Shown here piece after piece: positions 9,600 to 17,290 of a DNA stretch of 64,000 nt. The notes beneath the pieces are model-generated. The model saw nothing but the letters and a program-made list of their open reading frames with translations, made no database searches and had not been told where the DNA came from. This DNA is from Pleurocapsa sp. PCC 7319 (GTDB lineage: Bacteria; Cyanobacteriota; Cyanobacteriia; Cyanobacteriales; Xenococcaceae). The stretch spans positions 4,251,322 to 4,315,321 of the forward strand of contig NZ_KB235922.1 in NCBI RefSeq assembly GCF_000332195.1. The letters are read 5' to 3'. Both the position numbers and the translations under genes were made by a program. Each line of letters starts with the position of its first letter. Position 1 is the stretch's first letter.

Positions 9600-10748
9600 T
9601 TAAGCAACACATAGTCCATTACTCCTTCTTAATAAATTTGTTTTTGAAATAGAAAACTGACCGTATCTTTTCCAGTTGTGGTCATAAATACTGACAACTT
9701 TGTTTACTTCTGAATAGCCACCAATATAGCCTTTTACTGTCTTTTTTCCTTTGGTAGCAACTACTAAATCACCACTTCTAAAGCCAAACAGGGTAACAGT
9801 TCCGCCTTTACGTTTTCTGTTTCCTCCTTTACTAGGATTCTCAAAGTGCAATTGTCTTCGATATAGTTGAGGACGAGCTATTACCTTGAATGGAGCATCA
9901 GTGAGCTGAATTGAACCGACCCAATGACGACCATGACTGTTAGCAGTGTGAAAAGCCTTGTACTGCATAAATCTACTAGCACATAAGGCAATGGCATCAT
10001 TGGCATGAGTAGTTACGTCTTGAACTGACTTATCATCTTTATTCTTTTCTAGTCCTAATTGCTTCCTTAAAATGCTAGTTTTCCAGCCTTCTAGGTTATG
10101 AGTGGAGGCACCCTCGACAGTTCCTTTAACGGGGGGAACCCCCGCAACGGACTGTCTCGCAATATTAGATAGTTGCTCTAACATCCAAACCTGACCTACC
10201 ATAACTGGACTAAAACCTTTGTTACCTTTAGCTTTGACGTATTCATAAACAATGCTGGTAACAGGAAAAAGTTTGACTAACTCTTTAACTACCCTAAGTT
10301 CTAGTTGACGATTGGCTCTAATACTTGGAGGTAATTTATTGCCTCTACGATTATTGAATCTCTTTTGATGGTGCGCCCTTTGAGCAAAAGGAATATTACG
10401 ATTAATGCGTCTTCCTCTTCTTGCTCGACGAAGAAGCTTCTGAGCTTGCTTTCTGGCAATGACACGCTTAAATGGTAAAACCAAATGAGCAGTAAACAGT
10501 ACAGCTTTTTTACTAGCTGCTGCTACTCCAGAAAATAGTTTTCCAGGATCGATAGATACTACAATTTCTTGAGTTTCAGTACCACTTGGTTCTACAAGTA
10601 GCTGAACGCAAAAAATATTTAGATCGTTCCAAACTGGTTTTGCTTTACCCGCAGTAATCCACTTTCTTGCTCGTGCTGAGGTTGTCGGCATAAGCTTTTT
10701 ACCTAATGGTGATAGTACTGGTACTCGAATCGTTGGCTGTTTTTGCAT
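9600..10748 (-). CDS. isrB: IsrB RNA-guided nickase (RuvC-only IscB relative)
   Basis: The 382-residue protein begins with a PLMP domain (SPLGKKLMPTT, about residues 13-23). RuvC-I (SIDPGKLFSG, near residue 85), an arginine-rich bridge helix (RRARRGRRINRN, about 127-140), RuvC-II (SIVYEYVKAKG) and RuvC-III (HANDAIALCAS) follow. IscB carries an HNH nuclease between RuvC-II and RuvC-III. Here that interval is short and has no HNH motif, which defines IsrB. IsrB proteins are known to use an omega-RNA encoded just upstream to nick DNA. The key RuvC acidic residues (D, E, D) are all present, so the protein looks active. Confidence 0.88.
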   Translation of the reverse strand: MQKQPTIRVPVLSPLGKKLMPTTSARARKWITAGKAKPVWNDLNIFCVQLLVEPSGTETQEIVVSIDPGKLFSGVAAASKKAVLFTAHLVLPFKRVIARKQAQKLLRRARRGRRINRNIPFAQRAHHQKRFNNRRGNKLPPSIRANRQLELRVVKELVKLFPVTSIVYEYVKAKGNKGFSPVMVGQVWMLEQLSNIARQSVAGVPPVKGTVEGASTHNLEGWKTSILRKQLGLEKNKDDKSVQDVTTHANDAIALCASRFMQYKAFHTANSHGRHWVGSIQLTDAPFKVIARPQLYRRQLHFENPSKGGNRKRKGGTVTLFGFRSGDLVVATKGKKTVKGYIGGYSEVNKVVSIYDHNWKRYGQFSISKTNLLRRSNGLCVA

Positions 10749-10980
10749 TAGGTATAACCCTATATAGATTAGTATGTTTGTCTCTTCCTACACCTAAACC
10801 AAAATGTCTTGCCGTTACGCCCGACTACTCCCAGTAGTCTTGTAAATAATACAGCCGAGAGAAGAAGCTGTAAGTACGTATCAGGTTTAGGCTCTGTAGT
10901 AGTGCAATCCTTAGTTGTTAACTGGGTTTAACAAGCCCACACTTACCCGTCAGGGAAGCGATGGGTGATTGACATAAGTG
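10749..10980 (-). ncRNA. Candidate omega-RNA of the IsrB element
   Basis: The 232 bp directly upstream of isrB are gene-free and rich in hairpins when read on the minus strand. One is GACTACT-GGG-AGTAGTC (10829-10845); another lies around GTGTGGGCTTGTTAAACCCA (near 10930). For IscB and IsrB elements the guide RNA is known to be encoded upstream of the protein gene, with the guide at its 5' end. The guide would therefore come from sequence beyond 10980, inside the neighbouring gene. Position and structure fit; the ends are not defined. Confidence 0.6.
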
Positions 10981-10983
10981 TAT

Positions 10984-11538
10984 TTAGCGTAATTTCATTA
11001 TAGAGACGGCAATGCTCTTCATTTTCGTCATACTAACAACTACCCAAAGTATGCTCAAACGCCAATAGGTAAGGATCGCAACTTTCCATCGAGGACATTT
11101 AGTATCTAGAAGCTGACGACGTGCCAATAATATATCGTGTAACCAGTCTTGATATTCTGTCCATTCTGAGGATGTTTGGTTAGAAAATATTTGGGCAATC
11201 CAAACAGCTAGCTTAACCTCACCTTTTACTTTTCTTCTCATTGAGGATTTTGACTTATACCCATTGTCAATAACAATAACCAATGCAACCACAATGGATA
11301 ACCCCAAAGCTAAAACAACAGCTATATACAAAGCAAGATTTTGAGACATTCCCCAGGATGCAAACACATAGGCTAATCCTAGGGTTATAATCCCTAAAGA
11401 TATTTCAAATAAAAGTTCTTTAACCGCAAATCTAAAAAATTTCCCTATCTCTCTGATGACCGCTTTAAATAGAGATAAGCCTAGGCGAAATAATTTGAAC
11501 AGTTTATTTTTATTCCTTCTGGAATCTCTTCGTCTCAT
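10984..11538 (-). CDS. Membrane protein of a PadR operon, probably 3'-truncated
   Basis: The 184-residue product has a basic N-terminus, two or three hydrophobic helices (about residues 48-95), a soluble stretch and a final hydrophobic segment. It resembles the membrane partners often encoded after PadR regulators. It starts 4 bp after the PadR stop codon, so translation is probably coupled. Its reading frame ends exactly where the IsrB element begins (10984), suggesting that insertion removed the original C-terminus. Function unknown. Confidence 0.65.
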   Translation of the reverse strand: MRRRDSRRNKNKLFKLFRLGLSLFKAVIREIGKFFRFAVKELLFEISLGIITLGLAYVFASWGMSQNLALYIAVVLALGLSIVVALVIVIDNGYKSKSSMRRKVKGEVKLAVWIAQIFSNQTSSEWTEYQDWLHDILLARRQLLDTKCPRWKVAILTYWRLSILWVVVSMTKMKSIAVSIMKLR

Positions 11539-11542
11539 CTGT

Positions 11543-11890
11543 TTAAAGGTCTCCTAGTGCTGGTGTGAAATGCTGTAAAGTGTTCAGAAATTCTTGCTTT
11601 TGATTTACTGCTGCAATCCCAGAGCCAGTAATTTTGTAGTAACGTCGTCGGGCACCAGTGTTTTCTTCGGGAGTTTCATCACCCCAACGGGAGGTCACAA
11701 ATCCACGTTTTTCTAATTTACGTAAGTTCGGATAAAGGGAACTGAAGCCAATTTTTTTCTTGCCATTACTAGCTTGAGCGATCGCATTCATGATCTCTAA
11801 GCCATATCTTTCCCGAAATAATAAAGTATTGAGAATACTTTCTTCTGTCAAAGTTAAATTCAGCGGATCGTCTCTATTGCCTTGAGCCAT
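11543..11890 (-). CDS. PadR-family transcriptional regulator
   Basis: A 115-residue winged-helix protein with the PadR pattern: a helix around LTEESILNTLLF, then ERYGLEIMNAI, SSLYPNLRKLEKRGFV and the wing ARRRYYKIT. The length is normal for the short PadR class. It leads a two-gene operon with the membrane protein that follows after 4 bp. PadR proteins usually repress their own operon and respond to small molecules; the ligand is unknown. Confidence 0.9.
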   Translation of the reverse strand: MAQGNRDDPLNLTLTEESILNTLLFRERYGLEIMNAIAQASNGKKKIGFSSLYPNLRKLEKRGFVTSRWGDETPEENTGARRRYYKITGSGIAAVNQKQEFLNTLQHFTPALGDL

Positions 11891-11988
11891 ATTAACTAAA
11901 TAATCATTATCTAAATTGTACTAATATATTCAAAAGTTGTATATAGCTATGACGAAAGTTATCAAAAGTAAGAGTAAAATCATGAATA

Positions 11989-12086
11989 TATAGCACTACG
12001 AGAAAACATTAGGACATTTTCTATTCCCTATTCCCTATTCCCTTTGAACCAATATGTTATGTCCTAAGCTTAAAGCGTAATGCTAT
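11989..12086. repeat. MITE-like element, TATAGC family, copy 2
   Basis: An inverted, shorter copy of the repeat at 1028-1208. It has arms TATAGCACTACG and CGTAATGCTAT, inner marks TTAGGACAT and ATGTCCTAAG, and three CTATTCC repeats in the middle. It occupies the promoter-side gap upstream of the CBS gene. Confidence 0.7.
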
Positions 12087-12250
12087 GCATAAAAATCACT
12101 GAAAATATTCTTTGCTCGTTATCTAGACTTCTGGGGCTGATGCTAAAAGCTGATTAATAATAGTGAAAGTTTTGTCGTAAACGACGGCGATTCGCGATAG
12201 ATTAAATCATGAAGCTGTAGCTAATTATACGATTGATTTAAGACTAAAAG

Positions 12251-12709
12251 ATGAGCAAAACCGTCGCTGATATTATGACTACCGATCCAATTTCGGTATC
12301 TCCCGAAACATCGCTACAAGAAGCAATTCAAATTTTAGCAGACAAGAAAATAAGTGGATTACCCGTTGTTGATGAGCAGGGAAAATTAATCGGCATAATT
12401 TCTGAAACTGATTTAACCTGGCAAGCTACAGGCGTAGAACCCCCACCTTATATTATGTTTCTCGATAGTGTAATTTATCTCCAGAATCCAGCCAAACATA
12501 ATCAAGAAGTACATAAAGCCCTGGGGCAAACTGTTGGTGAGGCTATGAGCGACCGCCCTATAAGCATTCAGAGCGATAAGCTAGTTCGAGAAGCTGCCAG
12601 AATTATGCATGAAAAGAAAGTACGTCGCTTACCAGTAGTAGATGCTCAATCTCAGCTAATCGGTATCATTACTCAGGGTGATGTAATACGGATGATGGCA
12701 GCAGAATAA
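12251..12709 (+). CDS. Two-CBS-domain protein
   Basis: A 152-residue protein made only of two CBS domains (about residues 5-60 and 90-150), each with the GLPVVD or RLPVVD plus GIIT/GIIS pattern. CBS pairs bind adenosine nucleotides and act as energy sensors for a partner. The partner is not evident from the neighbours. A HEAT-repeat gene follows after 60 bp on the same strand. Confidence 0.88.
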   Translation: MSKTVADIMTTDPISVSPETSLQEAIQILADKKISGLPVVDEQGKLIGIISETDLTWQATGVEPPPYIMFLDSVIYLQNPAKHNQEVHKALGQTVGEAMSDRPISIQSDKLVREAARIMHEKKVRRLPVVDAQSQLIGIITQGDVIRMMAAE

Positions 12710-12769
12710 TCATTTCAGTTCTTGTTGAAATTGAAATTTAAAGCTAATTTAAACCCAATCAGTTGAACG

Positions 12770-13426
12770 ATGAGTATTACACCAGAATCAATCAAAGAGT
12801 TACTAAATTCCGAAGACTTTGGAGAACGTATTAGGGGGTTAAATCAACTGCGTCAAATTGAACCAGAAACTGCGTTTACTATGGTGCAACCAATGATTAC
12901 TGATAAAAATACTCGCGTGCGCTACGCAGCAGTCAGTCAGTTAGATACCTTGGGACAAGCTAATAAAACCGTTTCTCTAGAAATGTTACGCGATCGCTTA
13001 TTTAACGATCCAGAACCTGATGTCCAAGCAGCGGCAGCAGACGCGATCGGTGGTTTAAAACTGGTTGAAGCTTTTGATGATTTAGCCAATATGTATCATG
13101 ATAGTTCGGAGTGGCTGGTACAGTTTAGTATTATTGCGGCTTTGGGAGAATTAGGTGCGCCTCGGGGATTTGAACTATTAGAAGAAGCCCTCAATTCTGA
13201 TAACAATCTATTGCAGACGGCAGCGATTGGCTCCATGGGTGAGTTGGGTGATACTCGCGCTATTCCTTTATTGGCTAACTTTGCCGATAATGATGATTGG
13301 CAAATACGTTACCGCTTGGTTCAGGCTCTTGGTAAATTAGGGGGTAATGAAGCTAAAGCAATAATTGCTAAGTTAGTAGAAGATGACTCTGAACAAGTAG
13401 CTCAAGAAGCGAAAAACAACCTCTAA
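12770..13426 (+). CDS. HEAT-repeat protein, NblB-like
   Basis: The 218-residue protein consists of HEAT/PBS-lyase-type repeats (about 30 residues each, with the VRYAAVSQL and VRxxAAxALG pattern). Length and N-terminus (SITPESIKELL...GERIRGLNQLRQ) resemble cyanobacterial NblB proteins, which take part in phycobilisome breakdown, and related bilin-lyase-like proteins. No partner gene is nearby. Assignment to NblB is by recalled resemblance only; a generic HEAT scaffold is the alternative. Confidence 0.72.
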   Translation: MSITPESIKELLNSEDFGERIRGLNQLRQIEPETAFTMVQPMITDKNTRVRYAAVSQLDTLGQANKTVSLEMLRDRLFNDPEPDVQAAAADAIGGLKLVEAFDDLANMYHDSSEWLVQFSIIAALGELGAPRGFELLEEALNSDNNLLQTAAIGSMGELGDTRAIPLLANFADNDDWQIRYRLVQALGKLGGNEAKAIIAKLVEDDSEQVAQEAKNNL

Positions 13427-13675
13427 GTAAAAGTCTGAATATCTTAGCTTTTAGCTGAGATTCATAATTTTAAGTTCACAATTATAATCAATTTGGTAAT
13501 TAAATAAATTTAGAATTAAACCACTGTGCCGAAGTTGTTCTTAAACAATTCTGGGGTACAAAATTTATATCATATAGTTTATTTGTGTGTTATTTGAGGG
13601 CAAAATTCGGTTATTTATCCTGCGAATAATTTTTACAAGTCTGAGTCTGTAAAGTAGCTAATCGTCGGAAATGCT

Positions 13676-14776
13676 ATGCTTTTTAAACTTTTGAACCTCG
13701 CATCGGTTAATTTGATCGCTTTAGTAATTTTTCTCATTCCCACATTAGCTAAGACAGAATCTTCTTTAGCGATCGCTCAGACTAATCAGTTAGAACTCAA
13801 TAACCTGCTGCTCAAAGGAAAACAATATGTAGAAGAACAAAATTTTGACAAAGCTCTAGAAAATTATGAATATGCAGCAACGCTAGATCAAAACAATCCG
13901 CAAATTTTTTCTGGAATTGGCTATGTGCAAACCCTAAGAAAAGACTATAATGCGGCGGCGGCGGCTTATCAACAGGCGATCGCTTTAGCCCCAGATAATC
14001 CTAAGCTCTATTATGCTTTGGGTTACAGTTTGGGTAATGCGGGAAAAAACCTGCTAGCAGCTAAGGCTTATGAGAAAGCAATTGAGCTAGAACCAGATAA
14101 TATTCAAAATCATCTTGGTTTGGGAGTAGTGCTACTGCGAGCCAAAAAGTTTGAGCCAGCAATTGATACTTATTATCGCATTCTGGCCTTAGCTCCCGAT
14201 AATGTGCAAGCTCATAAGATTATTACTGGTATTTTAGTTGAACAACAGCGTTACACTGAAGCGATTAAGCTACTAAAATCAGCCATAGAAAAATATCCCC
14301 ATTTAGCAGAGTTACAGCTACAATTAGCAAATGCTCTTCTATACCAGGGTAATGAGGCTGAAGCGATACAGATATTAGAATTAGCTAAAGAAAACGATCC
14401 TCAAAATCATTTAATTTATCTGCAAACTGCAGATATTTTATATCAAAAGAAAAATCTAGATGGAGCTTTGGCTGAATATCAACAAGCCACTAGGCTTAGA
14501 TCAGATTCTGCCGTAGCAGTTGAAGGTATGGGCAAAATCCATTTAGCCAAACAAGATTATTTTCAAGCTATTCTCGCCTTTCGCCGTCTAACCGAAATAT
14601 CTCCTAATAATCCTGCTGGATATCACAACTTAGGTATCGCTTTAAAAGCCAGAAATAGAAATCAAGAGGCAGTAACGGCTTTTAATCAAGCCCTAAAACT
14701 ATATAAAAGGGCAGGAAATACGCAAAAAGCCAATAAAGTAGCTGTACTTATTGAAGAAGTCAATAATCAACTTTGA
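13676..14776 (+). CDS. Exported TPR-repeat protein
   Basis: A 366-residue protein with an N-terminal hydrophobic signal (about residues 5-35, ending near ALA) followed by about nine tetratricopeptide repeats. The repeats show the usual AxxxxxxAIxLxPDNxxxxxxLG pattern. TPR arrays bind other proteins; the probable periplasmic location is inferred from the signal. It is a stand-alone gene with a 249 bp upstream gap, facing the response regulator gene tail to tail. Confidence 0.85.
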   Translation: MLFKLLNLASVNLIALVIFLIPTLAKTESSLAIAQTNQLELNNLLLKGKQYVEEQNFDKALENYEYAATLDQNNPQIFSGIGYVQTLRKDYNAAAAAYQQAIALAPDNPKLYYALGYSLGNAGKNLLAAKAYEKAIELEPDNIQNHLGLGVVLLRAKKFEPAIDTYYRILALAPDNVQAHKIITGILVEQQRYTEAIKLLKSAIEKYPHLAELQLQLANALLYQGNEAEAIQILELAKENDPQNHLIYLQTADILYQKKNLDGALAEYQQATRLRSDSAVAVEGMGKIHLAKQDYFQAILAFRRLTEISPNNPAGYHNLGIALKARNRNQEAVTAFNQALKLYKRAGNTQKANKVAVLIEEVNNQL

Positions 14777-14824
14777 CACTCCACTATCCGTTGTACAAAG
14801 GCTCAAGTCACCAATACAAAAGTT

Positions 14825-15466
14825 CTACCTTCCAGAATTAGCATAGATAGCTATCTGTGCGCGATTGCGGAGATTTAGCCGATTGAGGATATGGGTAACA
14901 TGAGTTTTGACTGTTCCTTCAGCTATATATAGTTCATGGGCAATTTCACGGTTAGTACAACCAGTACCAATTAAATTTAAAACTTCTACTTCCCTGGGAG
15001 TTAATTCTGTTAGCTCAGGTTTGGCGGATTCAGTTTCGGTGGCGCTAGAGTCTAAAATGCCATCAAGCATTTTTTCCATTAATCCTGGTCCCATCTGTGT
15101 ATATCCACGATAAACTAAACGAACTGCCTGTGCTAACTCTTCCACAGGCATATCCTTAAGTAAATATCCTTTGGCTCCTGCTTTTATTGATTGAGCAATA
15201 TAGTCATCTTCATCAAAGGTGCTGACAACTAAAACTTTGGTCTCAGGAAACTTTTGGCAAATAATTCTGGTTGCCTCTCTTCCATCCATTATGGGCATCC
15301 TGATATCCATCAAGACTACTTCTGGTTTGAGAGTTTCTACTTTTTGAATAGCGGTTTGACCATTATTAGCAATTCCTACAACTTCTAAATCTGACTCCAG
15401 ATTTAACATTGCCTGTAATCCCTGGCAAACTAATTCTTGATCGTCTACTAGTAAAAGGCGAATCAT
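14825..15466 (-). CDS. NarL/LuxR-type response regulator
   Basis: The 213-residue protein has a receiver domain (residues 1-120: the DD pair at 8-9, phospho-Asp in VLMDIRMP near 55, Lys in YLLKD near 105) and a C-terminal LuxR helix-turn-helix (LTPREVEVLNLIG, about residues 150-210). It needs a HisKA_3-type kinase; the one at 31742-32989 is the only such kinase in the window. It lies downstream of the HlyD and exporter genes on the same strand. Its receiver is strikingly similar to the one fused to the HlyD protein at 38965-41043. Confidence 0.93.
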   Translation of the reverse strand: MIRLLLVDDQELVCQGLQAMLNLESDLEVVGIANNGQTAIQKVETLKPEVVLMDIRMPIMDGREATRIICQKFPETKVLVVSTFDEDDYIAQSIKAGAKGYLLKDMPVEELAQAVRLVYRGYTQMGPGLMEKMLDGILDSSATETESAKPELTELTPREVEVLNLIGTGCTNREIAHELYIAEGTVKTHVTHILNRLNLRNRAQIAIYANSGR

Positions 15467-15564
15467 AACTATTAACTCCAGCTTTTGATCTAAAAAAACT
15501 TAACTATTAATAATCTTTCAATTTAGCGAAAAATTATTACAAATTAGATACAGTACAAGGGTTT

Positions 15565-15682
15565 TATAGCCGTACAAAGTTACATTAGGACAAGTTTATT
15601 TGATTGCTCGTAAGTAACGAGTAATGAGTAATGAGTAATGAGTAATGAGTAATGAGTGTCCTAATAAAAGTCCGTATTGCCA
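15565..15682. repeat. MITE-like element, TATAGC family, copy 3
   Basis: The left arm (TATAGCCGTACAAAGTTACA, then TTAGGACA) and the right arm (TGTCCTAA, ending TATTGCCA) are imperfect inverted repeats. The centre holds about five GAGTAAT heptamers (15621-15657). It fills the gap between the response regulator and HlyD genes. Confidence 0.55.
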
Positions 15683-15710
15683 GATTTTAAAGGTTGATAA
15701 TTGACAGAAC

Positions 15711-17084
15711 TTATAAGTTGGTAGTTAATCTGGCTTTTCTCAGCAAAAATTGTAGTACAGTCTCTTCTTTAGTAATGATGTCGGTTTGTCCTTCCATGCC
15801 CAATTGAACGTTACATTGCTTATCCTCTTTACCTAAAGCAAGATTATTTGGCTCAATGGTAACTTCATAGAATGCAATACCAGTCTGCTGACTAGGAGTA
15901 TTATTTGTCGAGGGATTATTACCTGTTTCAGGAAAAGCCGCATCAGGAGCAATAGCTGTAACTTTTCCTTCGAGAGTGCCGTAATCGGAGTAGGGGCAAG
16001 CTGATACTCGCATTTTGGCTATTTGACCTTTTTCCAGCTTACCTATATCTTTGGCGGGAACTGAAGCTTGGACAACTAGTTTGGTGTTACTTGGAGCTAT
16101 TTGGGCGATTTCTTCCCCAGGGCGTACGGTCTGACCTGGATTACGCAGATTTAGCTTGGAAATGATACCGTCAGTTGTAGCAGTAATCTTAGTTTGTTTG
16201 AGATCGGTTTTAACTTGTTTTAGTTGCAGGGCATCTTGCTCTAACTGCTTATTTATTTCAATTTTTTGTTGGATCAGAGCTTCTCTTTCTTTCTTTAAAT
16301 TAGCCAGACTAGTCTTACCGTTGGCTTGGGCTTCGGCAATTCGGGAAGTGGCGATCGCTACTTCGGCATCACTGGGATTAAGAGCAGTTTGAGCGCGAGT
16401 TAAGGTAGCCTTGGCGGCAGCAACTGCCTGCTGTTGTTGGTGCACTGCTAGTTGTACTTCTTGTAATTGATCGCGAGAAATAGCTCCTTCTTTAGCTGCA
16501 CTACGATAACGATTCAGTTTGGCTTGGGCGGCACTTAAAGCTGCTTCGGTTGCTTTTAAGTTTGATTCATTTTCTTGAACTTCGGCTTGAGTTGTAATTT
16601 GTTTATCTTGATATTCTCTTTGAATGCGATCGCTTTCGGCCATTGCAGCGTCTACATTCCCCTTAATGCGATCGCTTTCGGCTACAATTTGGCTATCGAG
16701 GGCTTTAATTTGGGCGTTAATTTGGACTAACTGTAATCTTAACTGTTGAATACTGTCCTGTAATTGACTTTTTTGGTTTTGTAACTGAGAATCATCGACA
16801 GTGGCAATCACATCACCTCGTTTAACAATTTGATTACCTTTAACTGCAATCTGCATTATTTGTCCTTCAGTAGCAGCTTGAGCTAGACGTAATTCGCCAT
16901 CAGGACGAACAAGTGCTTGAGTTTTAACTGTTTCTCTATATTTAGTCACGGAAGCAACCGGAAACGCCAGAGCCACAACAGCAACGATAAATAGTCCCCC
17001 AAACCTGGTCCAACGACTAATAGGAGGTAAAAATTCGTCTTGTTGAATTGAGGGTAGAAATTTAGGATTAGAGTTAGTGTGCAT
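15711..17084 (-). CDS. HlyD-family periplasmic adaptor of a C39 exporter
   Basis: The 457-residue membrane-fusion protein has one N-terminal membrane helix (about residues 30-48). A biotinyl-lipoyl-like half, a long alternating Gln/Ala-rich coiled coil (about 85-300) and a second lipoyl/beta-barrel region follow. In type I export these proteins bridge the ABC transporter and the outer-membrane channel. It lies 206 bp downstream of the C39 ABC exporter on the same strand and should form a complex with it. No outer-membrane TolC gene is visible in the window. Confidence 0.9.
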   Translation of the reverse strand: MHTNSNPKFLPSIQQDEFLPPISRWTRFGGLFIVAVVALAFPVASVTKYRETVKTQALVRPDGELRLAQAATEGQIMQIAVKGNQIVKRGDVIATVDDSQLQNQKSQLQDSIQQLRLQLVQINAQIKALDSQIVAESDRIKGNVDAAMAESDRIQREYQDKQITTQAEVQENESNLKATEAALSAAQAKLNRYRSAAKEGAISRDQLQEVQLAVHQQQQAVAAAKATLTRAQTALNPSDAEVAIATSRIAEAQANGKTSLANLKKEREALIQQKIEINKQLEQDALQLKQVKTDLKQTKITATTDGIISKLNLRNPGQTVRPGEEIAQIAPSNTKLVVQASVPAKDIGKLEKGQIAKMRVSACPYSDYGTLEGKVTAIAPDAAFPETGNNPSTNNTPSQQTGIAFYEVTIEPNNLALGKEDKQCNVQLGMEGQTDIITKEETVLQFLLRKARLTTNL

Positions 17085-17146
17085 GGTAAATCGGGTGAAT
17101 AAGTAAGTAGTAGTCTGTTAATTTTGAAATGATGAATGCTAAAAAA

Positions 17147-17261
17147 GTTCGGAGTTCGGAGTTCGGAGTTCGGAGTTCGGAGTTCGGAGTTCGGAGTTTG
17201 GAGTTTGGAGTTCGGAGTTCGGAGTTCGGAGCTATAGGTTATAGGTTATAGGTTATAGGTT
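17147..17261. repeat. Heptamer tandem repeats (GTTCGGA)n and (ATAGGTT)n
   Basis: About twelve GTTCGGA units (17147-17231, two with a TTTGGAG variant) are followed by four ATAGGTT units (17233-17261) in the gap between exporter and adaptor genes. Heptameric tandem repeats are well known in cyanobacterial genomes. No coding role is seen. Confidence 0.9.
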
Positions 17262-17290
17262 GGTTTGAAAGTCAATTTAGGGGTAAGGAT

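Larger units (their letters stand above)
9520..10983 (-). mobile_element. IsrB-type IS200/IS605-like element without tnpA
   Basis: A single-gene element: isrB, an upstream structured RNA region (10749-10980), and a nested hairpin on the downstream side (9540-9593, outer stem CCGCAT/ATGCGG). No Y1 transposase is present, so it would depend on a transposase in trans. The upstream end lies next to the stop codon of the membrane-protein gene at 10984. The exact termini are inferred from the hairpins and gene edges and are uncertain by tens of bases. Confidence 0.65.

Noticed and set aside
17147-17261. Possible CRISPR array
   Set aside because: Units are 7 bp in direct contact with no spacers; these are simple heptamer repeats.
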